This document shows positions 49,140-61,750 of a DNA stretch of 64,000 nucleotides, one piece after another. Numbering within the stretch: position 1 is the stretch's first letter; every line of letters starts with the position of its first letter. A model generated the notes under the pieces. It had not been told where the DNA came from and did not search any database. It saw only the letters and a list, made by a program, of their open reading frames with translations. Origin of the DNA: Paralvinella palmiformis (Eukaryota > Annelida > Polychaeta > Terebellida > Alvinellidae); the NCBI GenBank assembly GCA_025642065.1, contig JAODUP010000162.1, positions 149,501 through 213,500 of the forward strand, in the 5' to 3' direction. A program made the translations under genes and the position numbers.

Positions 49140-49405
49140 GATGCACTTGTCGGCATTGAACTGCAGTTGCCACTTCTCAGACAATTCAATAAGCCGTTGG
49201 AGATCTGCTTGCAGTTCGGCCCAGTGTCCTTCTCTGAGGAGGATTTCCGATAGACCTTTGTGTCATCAACAAATATATGTGCTGTGCTGCTTATCATATC
49301 GGGTAGGTCATTGATGAAGATGACAAATAGTATGGGCCCGAGAACGCTTCCTTGAGGAATACCGCTGATCACCTCCAGCCATACTGACAGACAAATATTC
49401 ACCAC
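49139..49405 (-). pseudogene. LINE reverse transcriptase palm fragment
   Basis: Minus strand reads SGIPQGSVLGPILFVIFIND, LPDMISSTAHIFVDDTKVYR and then, after a one-base frame change, LQRLIELSEKWQLQFNADKC. IPQGSV and VDD are both intact, unlike the copy at 23.7 kb. The fragment ends exactly at the SINE family A boundary. Confidence 0.85.
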
Positions 49406-49619
49406 TACACTACACTATTTAGTTTTATATGTTTCTTGAAAACTATCTCAATTTCAGTGGTTCAGCACTTTCACCGCACTGCGGCGCAGCACACCTTTTC
49501 ATATGACCGGTCGGTTACTGTTATTATGATATTTAGTGTTACCGAGCATTTGCTGCGGAACTGTTTTGTTGACATGTAGCTACGGATTCTCTTTGCTAGT
49601 TGAATTCGGTCAACTGAAA

Positions 49620-51617
49620 ATGGATGCGTTCGGGTCTATAACGTGGTGGGGCTTTACACCAGCACAAGATTTGCGGGATGATGGTAGGTCTTACCTGCTA
49701 CATTGTTTTTCTTCTTTTGCTTAAGATATATTTCATGGTTGTTTCTAGATTACAGTAATTTATATGAACGTCTTTGTGATTGGAACGGTCCAGGACGATT
49801 CCTACTTTTACCTGACCGGCTGACGACATTTCCAAAGGTTTGGTAAAAATACCGAACAAATCTCCCTATTTGACATCCAATGTGTTAGAAATTTGTATTA
49901 ATTAATGTAATAATGAACCCGTAAAACTAAACGTTTGGTGTACTAAATATTGTGCTTGGCTACACTGATAGTGTGATACTGAGTGCAGTGCATGTTTGTC
50001 CAGGCTGGCCTGTGTAGTATGCTGACAATTGAAATAACAACAGGCAGATGGCTCCGGAGTTCAATGTTTCAAGGAACCAAGTGTCAGACTGGCAAAAAGC
50101 CATGCTTGACTTAGCCGAGATTGCCACGACCAAAGAACGCACACATTGTCATCTCAGGGGGGGCTGACATCAATTCTATAGCCACTTCATGTCTCCGTCA
50201 ATCTTGTTGATTTTAGCACATCTTATGTACGGGTTTGACTCCAGGGAGCTTATTGGTCCTAGAAATAGGTGTGTCTTATATGTGGGCGCAACTTATACAC
50301 AAGTATATATGGTAATTAGATATGACAGACCATCACATAACATAATTCTCAAAACAGTATCCTTAATTCAATAATTTCATGTAAAACCTATCAGAAAAGT
50401 ACAGTCACCAGTCCTGCCAATGACACCCACTCCATCTGGGCATATTTAGCCAAGTCAGTTTTTATTACAGTCACTTCACTATAATGAAATAGTTTAGGGT
50501 GTCTTCATGGCCTAACTGTAACTCAATTGGCTGGAGACCTGTAGCATCTGGGTTCAAATCTCATCCTGGCTGTGCTTGAAAGGTGTTTCATCTTTCACTT
50601 CACCTCATTGCCACATTTCCCCACTTGATGTAGACCTGTACACGCCAGCAAAATTTTCAACACCTCAGGGAGTATACTGGGGGTTTTTCTGTCGGCGATC
50701 ATTGGCAATAATCCACCAATATATCCAACTATAGGTGCCTTTTCGACATTGCCACCATTGAATTCAAATCCAGGTGTTAGATGTTTGTGGCCATCTGCAC
50801 TACTAATTAGGTCATTTAAAAAGTGAATGAAACTTGTATGTTGGATCACATAGAGTGAATGCCTTTCTGTATTGTTACTGACAAAAAATAATTAGATTCC
50901 CATGATTCGGGTTCTAGGTATTTATCATAAAAATATATGGATTAAAGTCCAACTGGCTACTTGTTAACTAAGTGAAGTTAATTAATTATTTCTACAAAAA
51001 TACAAGTGAATTCTGGTATCAAATCATCTGAGGCCAAAAATGCTTTCCAATAGATTAATTAGTTTAGCTGCAGTATTAATTTCGTGTGTACAGATAATGT
51101 TTATGTTTCCATCCATATATTTAAGTAAAATAAATTAAACATAAATATTTTATGTTTGGTTAGAATTCAGCACAACAGCAATACAAATACAGTATTATTG
51201 CACCAATGTATGCAGCACATAAAAGTAGTAATTACTCAAATATATGGGGAAATCTCCCCCCCCTGTGCCTGTGTGTATGGATGTGTGTCTGTTTTGTTTT
51301 TGTGTGGATGTGTGTGTTGTAATTTAAATGAAATGATTGTGTTACTGATTATTTCAGATTTAACCCTGGCAGCATCAAAGCTTAGACTACAAATGGTTAA
51401 TGAAGATGGTAAGATTCAGTTATTTTTCAGTTATTTTTAGTTGTTATTAATAATTGATGACATTACAGCTAATTAACTCATATATCTAGATATTGTCGTT
51501 ATTCATTCATATTTCCAGATGAACTGAACATATTAATGATCGGAGCTGGTGACTGTCGGCACATTCTGAAAACTCTAGCCAGATCTTACAGACACAGGCA
51601 GAGAAAAATACATGTCT

Positions 51618-51658
<41 letters not shown>

Positions 51659-53877
51659 CAACACACACACAATATATAGAGAGAGAGATAGTTGTATTAT
51701 ACAATTTAGTAAGATTAATTATTGACCTGTTTTATCAAAATAATAATAATAATATACAAAATTTATATAGCACCCTATATAACCTGTAAGAAGGTTACTC
51801 TAAGGCGCTTGACAATAAATAATTATATGGATGTAACAGATTTACATCTTTAAAAATACATAATTCTTTCCAGCCAACTACATAATATATTCAGCTAGGA
51901 ATACTTAAAAGGGTCTCAGATTCAGGCTGTTTATTTTTATCAGTTTTATTTTGTTTCAGTTCTACATACTTGAGAATAACATAGAACTGTATGCCAGACA
52001 TATGTTACTTCTGACTCTTGCTCTAGAGCCAAAGATACGAATGGGTCTCCAAGGTAAATAGTTCCTTTTGAAATTACAATGTACTTACTTATGTGATGTT
52101 TATAGTCAAATATATATTGCATGCAGGGTAGCTAATTGAATATTTGTTTTATTAAATGTATGTTATATGATAGCATCCATTTTCCATGATGTTGATATCA
52201 AGTAAATACATATATTAGGGAAAAGTTCTATTCATAACATTTGATTTTGATTTATGGTCCTGTAGTTTTACATGTATGCTTTTTCCAGAGAAGACAGAAC
52301 TCTTTCTGGAACTCTATGGCAACAGTTTAGTTAGGCAACAAAGTAATGCTTATGTAGAGAAAATGTCAAACATGTTTATCAAGTAAGTCTGTTTATTTAA
52401 AAGATAAATAATTTGATTAAAAGTACAGTAAAGTTCTGTAATCTACATTAAAATAATTTTAACTGAAGTTATTCATGAATACTCACACTGTTTAGAGAAA
52501 GAAAAACATTATTGTGAAACCATGTTGTGCCATACTTTACTTCCACAGAATGGTGACAGATTTTGATTATCTTGATAAAAAACTTCCTATATTGGATTTG
52601 TCTTTATTAAAGGTAATACCATTTTAATATTACTTTGAAACTAACTAATTACATTACTGACATAATTTATTTTTTAACATATAGCCAATAGATAGGTAGA
52701 ATTTTCATCGTTTGCTTGGATTTAATATGATGATCTCTGAAATAATCTTTTTTCACTTTATACTTATGACAGGATACTAATTAGGAAACAAATATTTAAA
52801 GCAAATAACATTAATAAAAATTAATTATCATTATATATGTTCAGTAATATTTGTTCTTTTTGGTTTATACTTTGTGTAGTTCAAAGAAAGGGACTTTTTA
52901 GAAGCTATATTTAAATTCTGGAGAAATCCTGATAGATCATTGTTTGACATTGAAAAGGCATGGTAAGTTTGTGATTTGATTTGCTGCTAATTTATAAAAA
53001 CTACAAACTGAACATTGTCACTACTGCATCTAATAGACTACCACTATTCAATAATTATCAATTTTTTATTCAGGGACCTCAGATTACGCAAACATTTAGG
53101 TGTGCGTTATGATGCTATTCCTGGCGTCTTTGACTGGGATTACAGCATGAAGCTCTGTCATAAAGGAGTATGTAATTCAGTGGCTTTTAGTTGACTGTGT
53201 TTATATCTTTCTTAATAGAAGTATATAGATTCTATAGAACAATTATACATTTGTTCGGAGTATATCTATGGCTGACATTGGTGTTTTCCTGATTTAGTGT
53301 TTTTACCATTATTAGCAGCACATTTTAATAGTAAGTTTATTGTCACATATCTGCTGGTGATCGAGTGCTAAGACAAAAACATGTTTTAATTAACAGAACC
53401 CAATTTAGTTTTGAACATTATATTATATTAATCTGATACTGTGTGTGGTATGTTTATTAAGTGGTACTACCATATGTATGTTAATCGTTCAAAATGTTAA
53501 TTTTACAGTGGCACACATGCATTATATTTCCAATATTTTAGGCAAACATACATTATCATTTTCGAGTTTTCCTTTTTTTAGGCTAGTATAATTAACTACC
53601 ACCAATATAAACAGTGGAGACACAAAGGTATTGCTTTTGAGATACGAGAAGGGTCATATGATATCCCCAACAAGACCTTGGCTTCAGGAATGGTCTTCAA
53701 ACTTGTAGGTATTCTTTGTCCATCACCAGTTTTTATGCTCTTCACTTTAAAGTGTATTTTTATTTAATATGTTTAAATTACATACAATATATAAAGTTTT
53801 CCAGATGACAAAATAAGTTTATCAATTATAATGCCCAACAAATCTGCAGTGATAGCTTAATTGTTATGTTGACCATG

Positions 53878-53919
<42 letters not shown>

Positions 53920-55494
53920 TTGTAATAATATTGGAAAATGATAGAGAGTGTGTGTTGTTTGAGGATTTACCCCGTCTGTCGCTGACTGAGCACAGCCTGA
54001 ATGACGGAATCACCCAGGGGCTGGTTGCTATTTAACTGCTTCTAATCACTAGCTTCTACACCAAGAGCAGTGGAGCATGCAATTACAGTTACATGATGGG
54101 TGTTTTCAGCCGATCTGGGTGATAGTCTAATGAGAGCATTACTATTATTGCTTGGAGTTAATTGGGAATGTCAAGTGGGAAGTCACAGAATTTATTCAAA
54201 CTTAGGCTGCATTATTGACAGTCAGTGGTTCTGTACCATTGTATTGGTCTGTATCACATTGTATTGGTCTGTACCATTGTATTGGTCTGCACCATTATAT
54301 TGGTCTGTACCATTGTATTGGACTGTACCATTATATTGATATGTACCATTGTGTTGGTCTGTACCATTGTATTGGTCTGTACCATTGTATTGGTCTGTAT
54401 CACATTGTATTGGTCTGTATCACATTGTATTGGTCTGTACCATTGTGTTGGTCTGTACCATTATATTGGTCTGTACCATTATATTGGTCTGTACCATTAT
54501 ATTGGTCTGTACCATCATATTGGTCTGTACCATTGTATCATTCTGTAACATTTTATTGGTGTGTAATATTTTATCATTCTGTAATATTGTATCATTCTGT
54601 ACCATTGTATCATTCCATACCATTGTATCATTCTGTACCATATTGTATTGGTCTGTACCATATTGTATTGGTCTGTACCATTGTATTGGTCTGTACCATT
54701 GTATCATTCTGTATTAGTTCAATATGAGAAATGACTGTATTACTGTTGGCTATTGATTATAATGCTTTATGAATAAACATAACAAGAAAAATTATTGAAC
54801 TTTATTGAGAAAAGTCATGAAAATTAGTTTTTGTCACTTAATCAACAAAAACTATTTTTTGACAGGATGGTTTTTACCAGTGGTTTTTGCAATGGGTGGC
54901 AAGACCTTGCTAACCATGGATGATATATGTCTTTTTTTAAACAGGAAGGAGAATGCATCGCAAGACGTGGTTATTGGGGTGATATCCTGGTCAGTCCTTA
55001 TATATCATTTGGAATTGAATGCGAAGAAAAGGAGTTCTTCAAAACAGCTAACAACATACACGTAAAGGTTGTTAAAACTGTTCTTTCTAAATTCATGATA
55101 AAACATATTTCTTCTGTCATCTTTAAATGTATCTTGATTTATGAAAATGAAACAACTAAATATCCTCCATGAAATGTCAGACAGGATTAGATATTTTGAC
55201 AATAAGTATTTTATTCCTTGTATTATTTATATCTTTAGATATATGATAGTCATAGTATTTATGTATGCAAAGTTTATAACCTTAATACAGTGACATTATT
55301 TCTGATACATGACTTCAATCTATTTCAGACAGCCCAAGATGTTTCCGAATACAATATTTTATCATATTTCCATGAGCTAACACACAGATCAAAGTATGTG
55401 CCACCAGAGGTGAAGAATACTTCAAAACCGAAAGAAGCAGAGCTAACTGGTCAGTTTGTTCATATAACTACACACATCATTGGCAAACAGGTTC

Positions 55495-55539
<45 letters not shown>

Positions 55540-58500
55540 AAATTCTATTCATTTTGTTCCCAAATAAATAACATTTTTGAATACATATGTGGACAAATTA
55601 ATTATCTAATAGCTTCCAGAAACAAATAATGGGGGGGGGGCAAAATAATCAGATAAATACTTGAAACAATGAAGTGTCTTAATGTATTTGAGAATGTATT
55701 TAAAAATCAAATATTTTGTGAAATTATTCAAACACAAATAATTTTCATTTTGGAAAGCTGAACTATAAATACAAATACTTGAAAAAAAGGTATTTAAATA
55801 CTTACAAATAAAAATTCAAATGTATTTGACCCATAACTGATTTTGGAACTAATTATTATGGCAGTTAGTCAGATAATAAATAGAACAAGAATTGATATAT
55901 ATATATTGCACCATAATGATATCATAACAAGGTTTGGAATGCATCTGTAAATAGGTTACAGACAGATATATGATCATTGTTGTGGATGAATACAGTTTAG
56001 GTGAAACTTCGTGTGTATGCGCGTTTTTGTGTGTGCATACATGCACACTCTAATGCAGGCACTGTTCTGGAAAACCTACCAGGAGAGGCAAATCACTTGA
56101 AATAATGTAGTTTGCTCAGCCACATAAGGTATTGATAATTATGTCAATCATTCAACTTGGTAATTTCTTACTTCATACATCTGAGCTATCAATTGTTATA
56201 ACAATGATTTAGCAACAGAAGCTGTTCATTTAAATCTGTACTGCCACATACTTGATAGCTGTCCTGTTAATTCATTTGGTCTTTGGTAACTATTTAATTA
56301 TTTGGATTATTTAAACAAAATCATACAAGATCATTTTAATGTTTTCATGGTCATTTTTGAAGCAACATCTGCCTCAATTTCACCCAAGATGTGGACCAAT
56401 GGTTCTTTGTTTCCAGTTCTAATAAAAGCCAGAAAATATCAATTAGTAAATTATTGTTTCTCATTACAGAAACTATACTTTAAATAACAGTCCTGTATGA
56501 AAAATGTACATTGTAATAAAGTTGAATATTTTGAGAATAATTATTCATCTTCAGTTTATAATTAAAAGTTCTTCTGTTTTAATCTGTTGTACATTGTGCA
56601 AAATATTAATATACTATTTATAAAATATAGTATGAACATTAAATACAATTACTATTGATGTCTATTATTTGACAACTACCATCAATTACTAATCATTTTC
56701 ATGTATCAGCTGTCACTTTATGTAACATTTTTCAGTGTGATTCGAGTACAAATTTAAATTGTCCATTTTTCCAAACTCCTGCTCTATAACCCTGCCGGAT
56801 CATAGCCAAACGTATGGTTCACAATATAATCAGGAAGTACCATATACAGTGTTCTGGTCTCTTATCTTTAATATTATTTTGTGTTCATCTTTCCAATGAT
56901 AAGTTTTACTAAAGTTGGTAATCAAAGACACTTAATTGTTTCACAGAGATTACAGAAGAGGAGGAGGAGGAAGTAGTTACAACTGATCCAGAGAAGGTTG
57001 ATGCTAATGAAGTTGATGATGATTATGATGATAATGATGATACTACTGAAATAAATCCCTTGGATCTGGAATATGGTATCTAACTCTCTGATACTCAGTT
57101 AATGGTGTACCTTAGTTTTGCAATTCATTTGACCTAGTTTTAAATAAATTAATATTACAAAATTATTTTTAGTCAGTGACAGTTATATATGGAGTATATT
57201 GTCTTTCCTCTTGTAAGAATTAGTCGTATCCATGCCCTTAGAATATAAGTTGTCACAGATTTCTCTAGTCTTTATATCTTCAATGTCATTCACTCAGAAC
57301 CAGTAGAATTGGACTATGTCAAAGTTCACTTCTTGCCACTCAACTCTGCTGAAACATTGAACAAGAAGTCAAGATATCAGAAGCTCTTTGACTGTGTCTA
57401 CCTCTCCAATAGGTACTGCATTATGATTATAGTTTATTAGGCTTTTGCGAATGTAACAATAAATGAATATTTATATTTGCTGTAAATCTCATTAATTTAA
57501 GCGAGTATCCTGATGGAACATGAAGCATTTATAAATCTTACCCTCTACATGTTGTTTCTAAATGTAATACTGTTCTTTCTTTCTCTCTATTATTGTCATT
57601 GTTAATGAAAATAATCCGTTTTTTCTTTTTATATTTCAGCTACATTTTAATTAACATTATTACACAGAAATCTTCTATAATTTAATTTTTTTTTGCAGCA
57701 TGGTTCATGTCTTAAATGAAACACTTACAGAAACATTTTCTGATGTAGCCACAGTTATATTAGAAACATCAAAGTAAGTTCAAATATGTATTTGTATACT
57801 GTTTCTTAATTAAGATATGTATTGTTAATGCTTATTTAAAAATGTAGTTCATGAAAAAGGTAACACAGAAGTAATGGATATACATAATTGATAACAGCGA
57901 ATCAAACTATTGATCTAATTATTTTAAATAGATTCACATTAAGTATGAGCATGCATATGTGCATACAAAAACACACATTCACACAAGAGCATTTTTATTT
58001 TTTTTACCAAGCTCAAGTTATGAGTTTTATAAAGATTATGTAAATAGCAAATGGCATACATATATTAAATAAGCTTTATGGATTTACTTTTATTTCAGAT
58101 TTCTGCTAGAATTATCAGATGCGCAGCACAAACAATACCTCGATAAGATTGTCTCGATTGCTAAATCTGTGGGTTGCAAGGTAAATAGAATATTTTCAGG
58201 CTGTGCACTCATTTAACTATCACACTTTATCCAAATTATATTAATAAACTAATCTTATATCAAGGCAAAATATATATATATATTCAATTTACTTTGTTGT
58301 ACTAACTGTGGGTGAGTCTGTAGGCATAAATTAACAACTGTCTGATCATTGCGTGATCACTTGATAAAAATAAGTGCAAACAAATTATATCATTCCCTTT
58401 TGAATTTAATTATTGAAACATTAGATTCTGAAATTAGATCATTTTGTGTAGTTATACAGGTTAGATTTGGGAACTAAGAATTTTTTTTAAATTACTGTCT

Positions 58501-58872
58501 TGTTATTTAAATCTTTATTAACTGGCCTTTTAATTTTTCTTGCACAAATAAATGTGTTTGTGAGCATGTTTTATATTAATTTATATTTAAATTATTTATT
58601 TCTATAATTCTTTCCTTCCATAATCATATACATGTAGTTAATTAATTTCTATATATAGTTTGTTGTTTATATAAAGTAATATTTTAATGTAAATTATTTG
58701 CTGCTAGAAACATCTAAATCTGCTTTTAATTACAGTAACTTATTCCATTCAAATGTTGATCATTGAGTTCTATTAATGGTGACTTTAACAATCTTTTCAG
58801 GAAACTGATACACCAGAAGTGGGAAATTCATATGCAGAATTCATCTTCCAAAGAACAACACATTCTCAGTAA
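49620..58872 (+). CDS. DNAAF3: Dynein axonemal assembly factor 3
   Basis: Cytoplasmic factor needed to pre-assemble axonemal dynein arms before import into cilia. Sixteen exons: 49620-49683, 51358-51408, 51519-51613, 51960-52053, 52289-52382, 52549-52612, 52880-52962, 53074-53167, 53582-53704, 54945-55067, 55329-55449, 56947-57075, 57298-57412, 57699-57773, 58099-58180, 58801-58872. They total 1479 nt, 492 residues, with one open frame. The start MDAFGSITWWGFTPAQDL matches the family's SWWG.SPA N-terminus. A methyltransferase-like fold follows (ILMIGAGDCRHILKTL; FYILENNIELYARHML). Then come LRKHLGVRYDAIPGVFDWDY, PNKTLASGMVFK, RGYWGDILVSPYISFGIE, a poly-acidic insert (exon 12, EEEEEE and DDDYDDNDD) and VHFLPLNSAETL. 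Exon 3 uses a weak donor (GTCTGT). The exon 10 donor could be 6 nt upstream; the chosen one keeps the HVK of the family. AATAAA at 59272. Confidence 0.93.
50230..50315 (+). repeat. Terminal fragment of the pogo-like element family
   Basis: GGTGTGTCTTATATGTGGGC, then GCAACTTATACACAAGTATATATGGTAA resembles the CGACTTATACGCGAGTATATATGGTAA-type terminus seen near 137. It lies in intron 1 of DNAAF3. Confidence 0.4.
50495..50625 (+). mobile_element. SINE family B, 5' half
   Basis: GGCCTAACTGTAACTCAATTGG (A-box side), GGGTTCAAATCTCATCC (B box), AAAGGTGTTTCATCTTTCAC, then TTCACCTCATTGCC. It lies in intron 1 of DNAAF3. Confidence 0.65.
51620..51672. repeat. (AC)n microsatellite
   Basis: AC run beginning seven bases after the donor of DNAAF3 exon 3. 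Confidence 0.95.
51742..51830 (-). repeat. LINE 3'-tail-like fragment
   Basis: AATAATAATAATAATATAC followed by TTATATAGCACCCTATATAA and TAAGGCGCTTGACAATAAAT. This resembles the 3' tail pattern of the LINE at 37570-37680 on the same strand. It lies in an intron of DNAAF3. Confidence 0.5.
53885..53918. repeat. (AT)n microsatellite
   Basis: AT run in intron 9 of DNAAF3. Confidence 0.95.
54229..54715. repeat. 18-bp minisatellite in DNAAF3 intron 9
   Basis: About 27 units of CTGTACCATTGTATTGGT, with variants such as GTATCACATTGTATTGG, ACCATTATATTGGTC and TCATTCTGTACCATTG. The unit length is a multiple of three and free of stops, so plus frames stay open with hexapeptide repeats (LYHCIG, VPLYWS, CTIVLV) and a minus frame reads MVQTNT-like repeats. 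These frames lack any link to DNAAF3 exons and are treated as repeat artefacts, not genes. Confidence 0.92.
55500..55540. repeat. (AT)n microsatellite
   Basis: AT run after DNAAF3 exon 11, in a long intron (55450-56946). Confidence 0.95.
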
Positions 58873-59324
58873 TGGGAGATATTTAAAATAGTGCCCATAA
58901 ATCACAATATTTATTAATTTGGCATATTGTTTTATTAAGTTGGTATTTTTATACAGTTTGTTAAAGTAGACATTAAAAAGTGGATGCCTTTGGTCAGACC
59001 TTTTGGTAATTAGTATTTCTTTGCTTTTAAAATATGCAGGACAATATTTCATAGACAGATTGATTGCCTTATATGATCAATTTGTTATATCCAGATTATA
59101 ATCACTCATAACAAATATATTTATCTTTGAGAATATCTTGATCCAGCCTTAACTGTCCAATTCACACAAATATTTAATTCACTGCCATTGATATATTTAT
59201 AATGATGGTCAAGGCCATTTTTGAAGAATGGCGATGATCAGTGTCAAGTTTGTAGAATAAGTTATAGATATAATAAAATATATATCATATATAAATATTA
59301 GTTTTGTTTGTGTTAGTTACAGAC

Positions 59325-59327
<3 letters not shown>

Positions 59328-59376
<49 letters not shown>
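59328..59376. repeat. (AC)n microsatellite
   Basis: AC run downstream of DNAAF3. Confidence 0.95.
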
Positions 59377-59417
59377 AATATGCAAAGATGGTGTCAAGAT
59401 TTCCTGAAGATATTGTT

Positions 59418-59822
59418 TATACTGGTAAATGGACAAAACCCCACTCAATAAATGAGCTACTTGGACAAAACCCCACTTTAAATGTCATAGATGATGTGGC
59501 TCTAGCCATTAGCAATCATCTAATATTGATGCCAGGGATATACTTTTATGACCAATTCAAAATTACAGTGGCTGCTTAATCTAAGAGATAATCACAGCTA
59601 TTATATTAGGGCATACAGTAGTGAGTAGAGCAGGACAAATAGTTATTGAAGTTCAAACAGAAGTAGATTTATTAATTAATTAAATAACAGCATCAACATT
59701 TATTAAATATTATTTCGTCCTCTGAAACAAATCTCAAAAGTGGAGTTATGTCTGAAATGTGTATTAGTAAGTGGGATTTTGTCCGAGTGGGCGTTTTGTC
59801 CGATGGAGTTTTATACCAGAGT
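59418..59822. mobile_element. Possible Mutator-like non-autonomous element
   Basis: The left end CTGGTAAATGGACAAAACCC, with a second ACTTGGACAAAACCCCACTT, faces a right end TAAGTGGGATTTTGTCCGAG, then GGGCGTTTTGTCCGATGGAG and TATACCAGAG. The ends are inverted. The left end word also occurs at 44938 beside the Mutator-like remnant. A short frame in it is not a recognised protein. Confidence 0.5.
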
Positions 59823-60227
59823 CGGCAAACATGCACTTTCACATCTTTTCACGGTTAAACCTCAAACTCGCACCTCAAATTTGAACTTGGCTTTTGAATG
59901 TCATCATAGATATATTGCTCTTTTCCATTACTCAATCGATGGATGAGGAATGATTATTATGAAGAAAAAAACCTATATGTTTTTCAGGTTTAGTCCTAAT
60001 TAACAAGAACAATCCCAAGTGGATGAATATGTTTAAAAAATGATATACCCTTATTCTATCATAATAACCCTAACTCTTAACCTAAAATTATGATAACTCA
60101 TCTTGTTGGGTGTGTCTTGTTGTGTGTGTCTTGTTGTGATATTTTCCTGATTCTTCCATTTGGGATTCGTCTTGTTAATTGGCATGGTTTGACACGGTTC
60201 TTCAACACGTGTTTATTATTATTATTA

Positions 60228-60256
60228 CACACACACACACACACACACAGAGAGAG
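60228..60256. repeat. (AC)n-(AG)n microsatellite
   Basis: AC run then a short AG run. Confidence 0.9.
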
Positions 60257-60479
60257 ACAAACATGCAAACAAGTACTAATAATACCGTACTCGTATATAG
60301 TTCCCTGGCTGCCGGAAAATTAACAACAATTTTAGCGATATTTCCATTCTGGCTGCCGAAGAAATACTATCTCGTTTTCGTTGTGGTTTCCATTAATACG
60401 GCTGCGTCGATCGATCCGGATGTGGTGCGGTAATAATAGGATACCAGCTGTTTCAATAGAAGTGTTCCCATTAACACCA

Positions 60480-60620
60480 GTCGGGTGCGGTGCGGGGTAG
60501 ATGATCGTTTTGGTCACGAACCTTGAGTTTTAGTTACGGATGTTTTGACCACGGCCAAACACCCCTACATGGCCGTTTTGGACACGGGGAATATTCAATG
60601 TGGACGTTTTGGCTATATAT
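60480..60620. other. Region of repeated TTTTGG(T/A)CACG words
   Basis: GATCGTTTTGGTCACGAACC, GGATGTTTTGACCACGGCC, GGCCGTTTTGGACACGGGG and GGACGTTTTGGC follow each other. This is possibly the end of an unidentified repeat. No family assigned. Confidence 0.35.
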
Positions 60621-60739
60621 CATACAAACAAAATAAACACAAAATAATTCAGTTTGATTGCAATATACACATCAGATTGATTACATGGTTTACTGATGAC
60701 ACAATATATAGATCTAGTCGATCCATATTATGTAAACTC

Positions 60740-60990
60740 TGGGGCAGACATGGGCTCAATTCCATTTGGTCAATTCCAAATCCACCTCAAATTTATCAAT
60801 TCCAATTCCAAAATTCCAATTCCGGACTCTTTTTTGCCTAATATTTTTTTACCATGAGTAGATACTCCGAGTACCTACTTGAAATACATACTCCGAGTAA
60901 TTTATATTCCAAGTAGGAGTGTCATGGAAGAAATATTTCTGAATTAAAAAATTAAATGGTAAATTAATTTGTGGATTTAATTTAATTTTG
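60740..60990. mobile_element. CAATTCC-rich repeat, second long copy
   Basis: GACATGGGCTCAATTCCATT, GGTCAATTCCAAATCC and CAATTCCAAAATTCC come first, then GAGTACCTACTTGAAATAC, TATTCCAAGTAGGAGTGTCA and GAAATATTTCTGAATTAAAA. The second half is the reverse complement of the copy at 20615-20965. Confidence 0.7.
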
Positions 60991-61014
60991 CCTGTTCTAA
61001 ACACTGAACGGGGG

Positions 61015-61320
61015 TTGGAGCGGTTGGGAAAATCTCCTCCCCCCACATCTCACAGGGGAGCAGTACGGAAAGATGGAGCCGAAATAACCCGAGGGTGGTC
61101 ACTGCCAGAGTGTTTTACGTCCTCAGGGTTTTTTTAACGTCCCCCTTTATTTTAAATAATTCAGAGGAGACGGCAGCGCCATTTAACGCGGTCATCCACC
61201 CACGATGTTGTGAGCCGAGAACTTAATCTCTGGAAAAGTTTCGACCTCTTGCAGGATTCGAACCTGTGACCGTTGGCACCAAGTGCCGAGTGCTTAACCG
61301 CTAGGCCACCGGAGCGGACT
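61015..61320 (-). mobile_element. SINE family A, near full length
   Basis: Reverse complement gives GTCCGCTCCGGTGGCCTAGC, GGTTCGAATCCTGCAAGAGG, GCTCACAACATCGTGGGTGG, GCGTTAAATGGCGCTGCCG, then the CCTGAGGACGTAAAAC and CGGCTCCATCTTTCCG region. Confidence 0.88.
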
Positions 61321-61750
61321 GCAGATGAACCGCAGGCTAATTTTATGACCAGTCATCGTTTTTTTTTCTTCTTCTTCAGATAGTAATTTCCCAGACATAG
61401 TTCCCCCCTTTTACACAACAATCATCATCATCATCATCGTGCCGGCCAAGGCAATTTAGCTCTTGCATGAGGTTGTAATAAACGGCTTGTTGACGTATAC
61501 ATACTGCGGCTGCAACCCACCCTAACCTATGGAAAAAACATAATTTGTATGGTATAAGTTTGATTATACGGCGGTGTGTGTGCGTGTAATATGGCTAGTG
61601 CATCCCCCTTTTACCAAATTTCTTGGCACGTCCATGATAAGCAGCCAGCCATGCCGAGCTCATGGCGAGATTTAATTTTTGGCCCAATGCGGGTTAATTA
61701 AGTCTCTCCTGAGGACACACTTTTATCCTAGAATATTAAATATTGAGAAG

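Noticed and set aside
54215..54727. Long plus-strand frame of 170 codons and overlapping plus and minus frames
   Set aside because: All come from the 18-bp minisatellite, whose unit is a multiple of three and stop-free. No splice or start context, and it lies in a DNAAF3 intron.
59304..59579. 91-codon frame starting in the (AC)n run
   Set aside because: Its start is a TH-repeat from the microsatellite, and the rest includes terminal repeats of a probable MITE.
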